From assembly GCA_040905365.1 (NCBI GenBank), contig JBBDRQ010000036.1, positions 1-6,997 on the forward strand: DNA of 6,997 bases. The letters are read 5' to 3'. Shown one piece after another: positions 1 to 6,140 of this stretch (positions are counted from its first letter, which is position 1; each line of letters starts with the position of its first letter). Source of the DNA: JAHWKV01 sp040905365 (GTDB lineage: Bacteria > Actinomycetota > CADDZG01 > JAHWKV01). The position numbers were made by a program, and so were the translations under genes. Under the pieces are notes generated by a model, which saw only the letters and a program-made list of their open reading frames with translations, was not told the origin of the DNA and did not search any database.

Positions 1-758
1 CCATCCTCAAGGTCCACCCTTCCAACTACGAGGTCACCGGCTTCACCGCCTCGGTCGCCGCCTCCGAACTGGCCGAGCTGGCCCAAAGCCACGGGATCAA
101 CTTCATCAACGACGTGGGCAGCGGATTGATGAGCAGGCACGTAGGCGGTGTAACTCCGGGGTGGCTGGGCAACGAGCCATCGGTCACCCAGGCCGTCAAG
201 GAAGGCGCCGACCTGGTGACCTTCTCGGGCGACAAACTGCTCGGGGGACCTCAGGCGGGCATCATCGTGGGGACCTACGAAGCGGTCGGCAGCCTCCGCC
301 GGCTGCCGTGGCTGCGCACCTTCCGCACCGACAAGACCGCCTTGGCGGCGCTGGATGCCACCCTGGCCGCGTATCTGAGCGGGGAACCCCAGCGCCTGCC
401 CCTGTGGAGCATGGCCCTGGCCGGCGTTGAGTCCATCCGCGCGCGCGCCCGCCAAGTAGCTGCCGGGCTGGGTGAGGTCCCGGCGCAGATAGAGGTGACC
501 GACGGATTCTCCACGACCGGAGGGGGCTCGGCCCCCGGCAGCCGGATCCCCACCGCCGTCCTGCGCATCGAGCCCTCCGCCGGCCGCGCCCAGCAAATCG
601 CCGCACGGCTGCTGGAGCACGACCCGCCGGTGACAAGCCGCATCGAAGACGGTGCTGTGGTCGTCGACCTGCGCACGGTCGACCCCGGTGAGGACGCGCT
701 GGTGGCGGCAGCGCTGGCCGGCGCGCTGGCCGCGCCGGGAACGAGCCGGGAAGCTTAA
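1..758 (+). CDS. selA: L-seryl-tRNA(Sec) selenium transferase (selenocysteine synthase), C-terminal part
   Basis: This PLP enzyme replaces the hydroxyl of Ser-tRNA(Sec) with selenium from selenophosphate to give selenocysteinyl-tRNA(Sec) in the cytoplasm. The gene is cut by the left window edge; the first whole codon is at position 3 and 251 residues remain. The reading starts ILKVHPSNYEVTGF, a typical SelA stretch. It continues with the aspartate motif FINDVGSG and the cofactor-lysine motif SGDKLLGGPQAGI; the lysine at 234-236 corresponds to the PLP lysine (Lys295 in E. coli). About 170 residues follow that lysine, as in the 463-residue E. coli enzyme, so the C-terminus is complete and roughly 200 or more residues are missing upstream. 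A GTG at 114 is an internal valine, not a start, because conserved SelA sequence continues upstream of it. The stop is 3 bases before selB, indicating an operon with coupled translation. Identification is firm from the motifs plus the selB neighbour. Confidence 0.95.
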   Translation, partial: ILKVHPSNYEVTGFTASVAASELAELAQSHGINFINDVGSGLMSRHVGGVTPGWLGNEPSVTQAVKEGADLVTFSGDKLLGGPQAGIIVGTYEAVGSLRRLPWLRTFRTDKTALAALDATLAAYLSGEPQRLPLWSMALAGVESIRARARQVAAGLGEVPAQIEVTDGFSTTGGGSAPGSRIPTAVLRIEPSAGRAQQIAARLLEHDPPVTSRIEDGAVVVDLRTVDPGEDALVAAALAGALAAPGTSREA

Positions 759-761
759 GGC

Positions 762-2591
762 ATGCCGGTAATCGGTACCGCCGGGCACGTCGACCACGGC
801 AAGAGCACCCTGGTGCAGGCCATAACCGGTATCGACCCCGACCGCCTGGCCGAGGAGAAGCGCCGCGGCCTGACCATCGACCTCGGCTTTGCGTGGCTGA
901 AAACCCCGGCCGGCCGCGAGCTCGGCATCGTAGACGTCCCCGGACACGAGCGGTTCATCAAGAACATGTTGGCCGGCGCCGGATCGGTGAGCATGAACCT
1001 TTTCGTAGTGGCGGCCAACGAAGGTTGGATGCCCCAGTCGCAGGAGCACCTGGACATACTCAATCTACTGGGCATCGAAGCAGCGATTGTAGTAGTGACC
1101 AAATCTGATCTGGTGGACCCGCAAACTCTCGCTGAGGTCAAGGCAACCATCGCCGAGAGGATCTCCCGCACCGCGCTGGCCGGATCTCCGATCATCAGCG
1201 TCTCCGCGCTCTGCGGGGAGGGAATCGACGAGCTGTTGGGGGAAATCGACGCTCTGATCGAGCGCACCGACGAACCTGCCGACCTCGGTCGTCCGCGCCT
1301 GTGGATTGACCGAGTGTTCAAGATCAAAGGATCCGGCACGGTGGTGACCGGGACACTGGCCGGGGGCGGGCTGAACACCGATGAACTAGTCGAGGTCCTC
1401 CCCGGGCACGCGAAAGCCCGGATTCGCTCGATCCAGTCACACCGCCGCCAACTGGAGCACATCGGGCCCGGCAACCGCACGGCGCTGAACCTGGTGGGCG
1501 CGGACGAGTCGGTGGCCAGGGGCGACACGCTCACCGCGGTGGGCGCCTGGCGAACCTCCGACCGGCTGATCGCGTCGCTCGGGTTCGTAGAGCACCTGGA
1601 CTACGTTCCCACCCAGCGGGGCGCCTACAAGTTCCACATCGGCTCTGTAGAGATCGATGCAACCTTGAGGTTCCTGCAGAGCCCGCAGAGCGAGGGCGAA
1701 CCCGCCGTGGTATCGATACGCCTGGCGCGCCCGACGGTCATCGACTTTCGCGACCATTTCATCATCCGCGACTCGGGCCGCAAGCTGACCGTGGGCGGCG
1801 GTTTCGTTCTGGAACCCCACCCCGGCCGCCTCCGCGGCGACACCGCGGTGGCCGCGGCGCGAGCGCGCCTGGCGGCGGTCGATCGGGCCCACTACCTGCA
1901 GGTCCTGCTGGACGAAGCCGAATTCCTACGGACCGATGAGATCTTCATACGCACCGGGCTGCAGCCGGACAAGGACCTAAGCCGGATGAATCTTTTGACA
2001 CTGCCCACTTACGTGGCGTCGCCCGCCGGCTTCGAGCGCATCGGCAGCCGGATCCTTGCGCACGTGCGCTCCTACCAGCAGTCCCACCCCCTCGACACAG
2101 GTCTGCCGCTGACCACCTTGCGGGCCGCTTTGGACTTGGACAAAGCCCTACTGGACGAGATACTCGGCGAGCTGGCCCTGCGGAACCTGATAGTGGCCGA
2201 CGCCAACGCGGTTAGGACCCCCGAGTTCGTCCCCCGGGTCCACACTCCCGAGAAGCAGCGGTTGATGGAGGATCTTTCCGCGGCCGGCGCCTCGCCGCCC
2301 ACCATCCGGGAGCTGGGCCAGACGCACGGTGCGGACCTGGTACGAGCGGTAATCCGGGCCGGCGAGCTAGTACAGGTGAGCGACGACCACGCCTATCCGG
2401 CCGAGTGGGTCGGGCACGTCAAGCAGCTCATAGCCCAGCACATAGCCGAATACGGCCCCTTCACCGTTGCCGAGTTTAGGGACATGGTCGGCACCACCCG
2501 CAAGTACGCGGTTCCGTTCCTAGAGTTTTTGGACCATACCGGATTCACACTGCGTGACGGCAACCTGCGCAAACTGGGCCCCAAAGCCTAG
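762..2591 (+). CDS. selB: Selenocysteine-specific translation elongation factor SelB
   Basis: SelB is a GTPase that carries Sec-tRNA(Sec) to the ribosome and binds the SECIS hairpin of selenoprotein mRNAs, so that an in-frame UGA is read as selenocysteine. The 609-residue length is close to E. coli SelB (614). The GTP-binding motifs are complete: P-loop GHVDHGKST (8-16), switch region RRGLTIDLGF (34-43), DVPGHE (58-63), TKSD (113-116) and SAL (148-150). The start of domain II, IDRVFKIKGSGTVVTGT (182-198), is characteristic of the family. The C-terminal half holds the winged-helix repeats. The last one (about 567-609, FRDMVGTTRKYA, GFTLRDGN) matches the SECIS-binding end of E. coli SelB closely, so the RNA-binding arm looks intact. 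The ATG lies 3 bases after the selA stop, with only a weak GGGAAG upstream, so translation is probably coupled to selA. Two TAG stops follow in tandem (2589-2594). Its 3' end lies inside an inverted repeat shared with the convergent gene. Confidence 0.97.
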   Translation: MPVIGTAGHVDHGKSTLVQAITGIDPDRLAEEKRRGLTIDLGFAWLKTPAGRELGIVDVPGHERFIKNMLAGAGSVSMNLFVVAANEGWMPQSQEHLDILNLLGIEAAIVVVTKSDLVDPQTLAEVKATIAERISRTALAGSPIISVSALCGEGIDELLGEIDALIERTDEPADLGRPRLWIDRVFKIKGSGTVVTGTLAGGGLNTDELVEVLPGHAKARIRSIQSHRRQLEHIGPGNRTALNLVGADESVARGDTLTAVGAWRTSDRLIASLGFVEHLDYVPTQRGAYKFHIGSVEIDATLRFLQSPQSEGEPAVVSIRLARPTVIDFRDHFIIRDSGRKLTVGGGFVLEPHPGRLRGDTAVAAARARLAAVDRAHYLQVLLDEAEFLRTDEIFIRTGLQPDKDLSRMNLLTLPTYVASPAGFERIGSRILAHVRSYQQSHPLDTGLPLTTLRAALDLDKALLDEILGELALRNLIVADANAVRTPEFVPRVHTPEKQRLMEDLSAAGASPPTIRELGQTHGADLVRAVIRAGELVQVSDDHAYPAEWVGHVKQLIAQHIAEYGPFTVAEFRDMVGTTRKYAVPFLEFLDHTGFTLRDGNLRKLGPKA

Positions 2592-2625
2592 TAGCCCAGA
2601 ATACAAGCTAGTCCTTTGCGGGCCC
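2576..2625. terminator. Inverted repeat across convergent gene ends, candidate bidirectional terminator
   Basis: GGGCCCCAAAG (2576-2586) is mirrored by CTTTGCGGGCCC (2614-2625). This gives 11 paired bases per arm with one bulged C at 2619. Inside the 27-base loop, TAGC (2592-2595) can pair with GCTA (2607-2610) to extend the structure. The hairpin covers the last codons of selB, the 16-base gap and the last codons of the opposite gene, so transcripts from either side would end in it. There is no U-tract on either strand, so it is not a classic intrinsic terminator. U-less hairpin terminators have been proposed for high-GC actinobacteria. The repeat is directly visible; the function is inferred from its position. 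Confidence 0.45.
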
Positions 2626-4014
2626 CTCCGAGCCCTGCACCTCGGGCGCCTCGGCATCCCCGATGTCCACCTGGTCCTGTGCATCGGGCGCCTCGTCGGT
2701 GGGCTCGACCATCAGCGTCAGCCCGGAAACCCCCATCACCTTCACCGGCGTGCCCTCGGCTATGGCCATACCGAGCGTACGGGCCCGCCACAAGGTGCCC
2801 CGCGCCATAACCTGGCCGTCGGGTGCCACATCGGTGCGGGCAACCCCGACCGCGTCGACGATCCCATCCGACCCTGCGATCGGCTTGGCGGTGCGGGCTT
2901 GAATTGCCGAGGTCATCGCTTGAACGAAGAACATCACCGTAAGCGCCACCCCCGTAAGCGGCGCCCACAACGGCATAGCCAGCGCCGGGTGGGCGCCCGG
3001 GTACATCCAGAAGCTGGCGGCCACCAACCCGGCCAGGCCCGCCCAGCTGGCAGGACCGAGGCTCATGGTTCTCAGGTCCCAAGTCATCAACGCAAAGGCC
3101 AGCAAGATCCCGGCCACGGCCAGCCAGGACGTAGGCAGCAGGGTCAGCGCGTAGAAACTGAATGCAACAAAGATGCCGCCGAACACGGCGGCCCCGCCGA
3201 CCCCGGGGTTGTACAACTCGAACAACAGACCGAACAGGCCCAGCACCAGCAGCAGGTACGCGTAGCCGGGCTGAGCTGCCGCATGGGCCATCCGCTCCAG
3301 CAGGCCCATTTTCATGAACCTGAGCACCAGCGGGTCCTGCGAAAGCGTGACCGGCCCGGACGGAGTGTCGATCTGCAGTCCCTGCAACGATTGCAACAGC
3401 TCCTGAACGTTGGGTGCTACCGAGTCGATCAGGCCCGTTTCCAGGGCCCGCTCGGCCGAGAGGGGCCCGGACCGCAGCGCTTCCAGCTCCTCGGCGTCGA
3501 AGCCCTGCAGTTGGTTCGGCGCCTCGGGTTGGGCTGGGCGGCCGAAGCGCTTGAGATCCAGCGGCTCCAACGGTCCCACCGTTGCGCCGGGCGACATGAC
3601 CGAGTGGTGGCCCGCCAGCAACAGCACCGCACCCGCCGAGGCGGCTTGGGCGTCACCGGGTGCCGCCCACACGATCACCGGCACCTCCGATTCCCTTATC
3701 GCCTCCAGCGCCGGCAGCACCGACGCGTCGAGGGCTCCGGGTGTATCGATACGCAGGATTACCACCCCGGTGCCGTCCCGGGACGACGCCGGAATCTGGC
3801 GGGAGAGGAACTTGGCGACCGACGGGTCGATGGGGCCGCTGACCTCGATGTAGTCCGCGGTGTTGGGTCGCGGGGCGCCTTGCGCTTGAGCGGAGGTCGC
3901 CGCCAAAGTTGCCGCGGCCAGGATCAACACCACCCACAGCACGGCGCGGCGGCGGCCTGTACAAGAAACCGGAAGGGCCGGATACGCGCGGCTGCGGCTG
4001 GAAAAGTGGCTCAT
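2608..4014 (-). CDS. NfeD-family membrane protein, ClpP-class serine protease type
   Basis: The gene encodes a membrane-bound protein with the NfeD long-form architecture (468 residues). It has a signal or anchor segment (RRR then a hydrophobic run, about 21-45) and a ClpP/crotonase-like protease domain (about 54-205: GVVILRIDTPGALDAS, VPVIVWAAP, AASAG, SPGATVGP, ERALETGLID). Four or five membrane helices follow (about 250-365), then an OB-fold domain (about 378-438, GIVDAVGVARTDVAPDG and VMGVSGLTLMVEP) and an acidic tail. Characterised archaeal relatives cleave the hydrophobic C-terminus of stomatin-like proteins using a Ser-Lys dyad. Here Ser126 in AASAG matches the nucleophile, but the usual lysine position about 41 residues later is Asn167, and the helix after it is shortened. 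Activity is therefore uncertain. No stomatin/SPFH gene is adjacent. The ATG at 4014 is preferred over one at 4050 because it gives a normal signal sequence and sits 7 bases after a TANNNT box. It is convergent with selB and divergent from the next gene. Confidence 0.9.
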   Translation of the reverse strand: MSHFSSRSRAYPALPVSCTGRRRAVLWVVLILAAATLAATSAQAQGAPRPNTADYIEVSGPIDPSVAKFLSRQIPASSRDGTGVVILRIDTPGALDASVLPALEAIRESEVPVIVWAAPGDAQAASAGAVLLLAGHHSVMSPGATVGPLEPLDLKRFGRPAQPEAPNQLQGFDAEELEALRSGPLSAERALETGLIDSVAPNVQELLQSLQGLQIDTPSGPVTLSQDPLVLRFMKMGLLERMAHAAAQPGYAYLLLVLGLFGLLFELYNPGVGGAAVFGGIFVAFSFYALTLLPTSWLAVAGILLAFALMTWDLRTMSLGPASWAGLAGLVAASFWMYPGAHPALAMPLWAPLTGVALTVMFFVQAMTSAIQARTAKPIAGSDGIVDAVGVARTDVAPDGQVMARGTLWRARTLGMAIAEGTPVKVMGVSGLTLMVEPTDEAPDAQDQVDIGDAEAPEVQGSEGPAKD

Positions 4015-4021
4015 AGGCCTA

Positions 4022-4027
4022 ACTGTA
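4022..4027 (-). promoter_or_regulatory. Candidate -10 box for the NfeD-family gene (leaderless)
   Basis: Read on the minus strand this is TACAGT, a TANNNT-type -10 box, ending 7 bases before the ATG at 4014. That spacing puts the transcription start at or next to the start codon, as in leaderless actinobacterial genes. No convincing -35 box lies 16-18 bases upstream, and there is no good Shine-Dalgarno before this ATG. The call is weak, being only a short match with suggestive spacing. Confidence 0.3.
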
Positions 4028-4084
4028 TGCGCCGTTCGGCAGCCTTGCATTCGTCGGCCCCGCAGCAGTGGTACGGCCGGTCAA

Positions 4085-4112
4085 TCGACGACTCGCGTCA
4101 AGTCTCTATAAT
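4085..4112 (+). promoter_or_regulatory. Predicted sigma70-type promoter for the 4119-6997 gene group
   Basis: A perfect TATAAT (4107-4112) is preceded, after a 16-base spacer, by TCGACG (4085-4090), which matches four of six bases of TTGACA. Six bases (GCGAAC) separate the -10 box from the ATG at 4119, so the predicted transcription start falls on or beside the A of that ATG. The transcript would be leaderless. This is the only AT-rich hexamer of this quality in the 104-base divergent region, which otherwise shows no gene. Confidence 0.6.
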
Positions 4113-4118
4113 GCGAAC

Positions 4119-5087
4119 ATGCTCAAGACTACGAAGGTCACAATTCAAGACCTCAAACTTCACGCCGCCAAGCAGCTCGACCACTACGCCATTCCCCCAG
4201 GCCGGGGCGAGCAGGGAACGATCGAGATTGCCTTGGTGCAAAACGCAGTACGCACGTTTCGCGCCCACTGGACGGGCTTCCGGGTGCTTTATCCCAAGCC
4301 CATCATGCTCATGAAGGCCTCGCTGAGCGACGGCAGCTTCTGGACCGAGGGCTATATCTCACCGGACCAGCCGAGCTGGGTCCTGTGCTTCCGCAAGGAG
4401 GCTCACAGCTTTAGGGGCACCGGCTCACAGCGGCCCGACGACAAGTTTGCTCCGGAATTCGCGCTGGAGACCTCTCGCTCGCTAACCAAGAAACGCCGGG
4501 AAGAGGGCAGGATGGCCACCGAAGAGATCATCCGCTACGAAGACTTCGACTCGGCGACAGAGGCCGTGGAGGAGTTCTTCAACTACATGTCGTTTTACTG
4601 CCTGCGGGCCGCAAAGCTGGACTGGAGCGGCTTCGGCTACGTAACCGATCCGTCGATCGACTGGGAGGACACCGGACCCGACGCCAGGACCTCACCCTCG
4701 ACGGCTGCCGTCGAGGAGGGTCTTAAGCGCTCCGACATCCTGTGGCTCTCCGTGGACACCGATCCCAACGCAAAACCCGTCCCGTGCTGGTTCGTCTATA
4801 CCAAGGACAAGCGGCTACTGGTGCTCTCCGGAGAGCCCGAGCAGCGGATTCCGTATGCGGGCCAGGTCAGCAGCGCCCGCGTGGTCACGCGCTGGAAGGG
4901 CCGGGACGCCCGGATGGTCGAGTTCGACGCCGCCGTAAAGCCGATCACCGCCGCGGACGGCGAGCTGTTCACCGAGACCGCCCAGCTGCTGGTTGCCAAG
5001 CGACAGTCGGTGCGGGCAGGAGCGGCCGAGACCATCGAGTCGTGGATACGCGACGCGGTGATCTTGGAGCTGTTCCCCCGCCTCTAA
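4119..5087 (+). CDS. Protein of unknown function, possible C-terminal split-barrel domain
   Basis: I do not recognise this 322-residue protein. It has no signal peptide or membrane helix and is probably cytoplasmic. The N-terminal part (1-130) includes a tryptophan-rich stretch (SFWTEGYISPDQPSWVLCF, 73-91) and ends in a basic run (KKRREEGR, 124-131). A middle helical segment (about 136-168) leads to a C-terminal part (about 196-322). There, SDILWLSVDTDPNAKPVPCWFVY, read in two pieces, then a short strand and RIPYAGQ..SARVV recall the order of elements in pyridoxamine-phosphate-oxidase-like FMN-binding split barrels. This resemblance is weak and from memory. The start was chosen at the ATG at 4119 because TATAAT ends 6 bases before it. 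A GTG at 4068 is in frame but lies upstream of that promoter. The next gene begins 6 bases after the TAA, so the two are probably co-transcribed and may work together. It is a real gene by length, codon use and promoter; function is unknown. Confidence 0.8.
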   Translation: MLKTTKVTIQDLKLHAAKQLDHYAIPPGRGEQGTIEIALVQNAVRTFRAHWTGFRVLYPKPIMLMKASLSDGSFWTEGYISPDQPSWVLCFRKEAHSFRGTGSQRPDDKFAPEFALETSRSLTKKRREEGRMATEEIIRYEDFDSATEAVEEFFNYMSFYCLRAAKLDWSGFGYVTDPSIDWEDTGPDARTSPSTAAVEEGLKRSDILWLSVDTDPNAKPVPCWFVYTKDKRLLVLSGEPEQRIPYAGQVSSARVVTRWKGRDARMVEFDAAVKPITAADGELFTETAQLLVAKRQSVRAGAAETIESWIRDAVILELFPRL

Positions 5088-5093
5088 CCACCT

Positions 5094-6113
5094 TTGACGG
5101 AAGAGGAACCGGGCTCGCAGGAAGCCGGGCAGGCCGCGTTCTTGCTGCGGCTGTCCGCGCGGCCGGTGATCCTGGCCGGCGGCGGTGCCCTCTCCTCCGG
5201 CGCCGGCGAGCAGTTGGCGGCGCTGGCCGAGCGCATTGACGCTCCGGTGGTAACTACCTGGCGCGGTAAGTCCGCGATCGCCGACACTCACGACATGGCC
5301 GCCGGAGCTCTGTTGGGACAACCCGAAGCCGGGGCTTTCATCGAGGACGCCGACGCCCTGCTGAGCGTGGGGGTCAGCTTCGACGAGCAGGGGGCCGGCG
5401 ACCTCAACCCACCTGCGCAAACGATCCAGATCGACACCGATGCCGATCAGCTCGGCCGCCGGTACCCTTTGCGGCTGGGCATCGCCGGCGACGCCCGAGC
5501 GGTGCTGGCGCAGATCATGAGCGCGCTGGAAGAGCCCTCGCCGCTAAAAGGCGCTCCCGGCGACCGCACCAACCCGGGCCCCGGGGCACCGCAGGGACCG
5601 GACCGGGACGGATCGGTGCGAGCCAAACAGCTTCGCTCCGCAACCTTTGAGCGGGGGCGCCGTGAGGGGCCGGAGCAGATGAAGGCTTTGCAGTCCCTGC
5701 GGGAGGGGATCCATCCTCGGGCGATCATCGTGGGAGCACCCGGCAGCTCCATAGTGTGGACCGCCCCCTTCTTCGAGATCCAAACCGCCGGCACCTGGGC
5801 GACCGCCAATGAGTCCGGGCCGCTGTTCACTATGGCCCGCGACCGCTCCCGCCGCGCTCCGGTAGTGGCACTGTGCGACACGCCCGATCTCGAGGTACAC
5901 CTGCAAGCCCTACAGGGGTGCAAAGCGCTGACGGTGGTGGGCTTTTTATGCGGGGACGACCAGCCGACCCAGCTCATGCAGCGCTGCCTGGAAGCGGGGT
6001 TCAGCACCATCCTGGTGGACACGCCCGCCGAGATTGCGGCCGCGCTGAAGGTCATGATGCCCTCGGGCTCACCCTCGGCGATCCTGGCAACCTTCCAGTG
6101 GGACCATACCTAA
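5094..6113 (+). CDS. Acetolactate-synthase-like ThDP-enzyme homologue lacking the Pyr domain and cofactor motif
   Basis: The 339-residue protein starts with the middle domain of acetolactate-synthase-type ThDP enzymes (about 14-143: RPVILAGGGALSSGAG, IDAPVVTTWRGKSAI, ADALLSVGVSFDEQ, IQIDTDADQLGRRYP, IAGDARAVL). A charged, glycine/proline-rich linker follows (about 147-192). The C-terminal part (about 195-335) follows the cofactor-binding PP domain in order, but PVVALCDTPDLEVHLQAL (256-273) replaces the family's PVVAIVGDG...LQEL, so the GDG motif and the later metal-binding asparagine are gone. The N-terminal Pyr domain with the catalytic glutamate is absent: the frame is closed by a TAA at 5085-5087, 6 bases upstream. 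Decarboxylase or synthase activity is therefore unlikely from this chain alone; it may bind a ligand, act as a subunit, or be regulatory. The open frame and normal codon use argue against decay. The TTG at 5094 is the only plausible start; no Shine-Dalgarno precedes it, so re-initiation from the upstream gene is likely. Confidence 0.8.
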   Translation: MTEEEPGSQEAGQAAFLLRLSARPVILAGGGALSSGAGEQLAALAERIDAPVVTTWRGKSAIADTHDMAAGALLGQPEAGAFIEDADALLSVGVSFDEQGAGDLNPPAQTIQIDTDADQLGRRYPLRLGIAGDARAVLAQIMSALEEPSPLKGAPGDRTNPGPGAPQGPDRDGSVRAKQLRSATFERGRREGPEQMKALQSLREGIHPRAIIVGAPGSSIVWTAPFFEIQTAGTWATANESGPLFTMARDRSRRAPVVALCDTPDLEVHLQALQGCKALTVVGFLCGDDQPTQLMQRCLEAGFSTILVDTPAEIAAALKVMMPSGSPSAILATFQWDHT

Positions 6114-6129
6114 AATTACTGGCAGAGCC

Positions 6130-6135
6130 GGAGGT
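6130..6135 (+). promoter_or_regulatory. Strong Shine-Dalgarno sequence before an ATC start
   Basis: GGAGGT matches the anti-Shine-Dalgarno core fully and lies in the 27-base gap between two genes. The gap of five bases (GCTCT) to the ATC at 6141 is a normal ribosome-binding distance. It is the strongest such site before any gene start in the window, and it decides the start of the phosphoesterase gene. Confidence 0.7.
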
Positions 6136-6140
6136 GCTCT

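Noticed and set aside
755..1534. A 259-codon minus-strand open frame over selB
   Set aside because: It lies antisense to the conserved GTPase domain and has a Ser/Pro/Arg-rich composition typical of a shadow.
2592..2607. A tRNA(Sec) gene (selC) next to selAB
   Set aside because: Only 16 bases separate the genes here, and no cloverleaf is visible elsewhere in the window.
4015..4050. An ATG at 4050 extending the NfeD-family protein by 12 residues
   Set aside because: It adds a polar extension before the signal sequence and lies upstream of the candidate -10 box; neither start has a good Shine-Dalgarno, so some doubt remains.
4068..4118. A GTG start extending the unknown gene by 17 codons
   Set aside because: The segment contains the best promoter in the window, with the predicted transcription start at 4119.
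2554..4314. A 586-codon open frame on the + strand opposite the NfeD gene
   Set aside because: Its translation is rich in Arg, His, Gln and Gly with no recognisable domain. It is antisense to a clear NfeD-family gene and overlaps selB and the next gene, as expected for a GC-rich shadow frame.
5085..5093. Recoded stop joining the unknown gene and the ThDP-like gene into one protein
   Set aside because: The stop is TAA, not the UGA used for selenocysteine, and the first protein ends naturally. Low-level read-through cannot be excluded.
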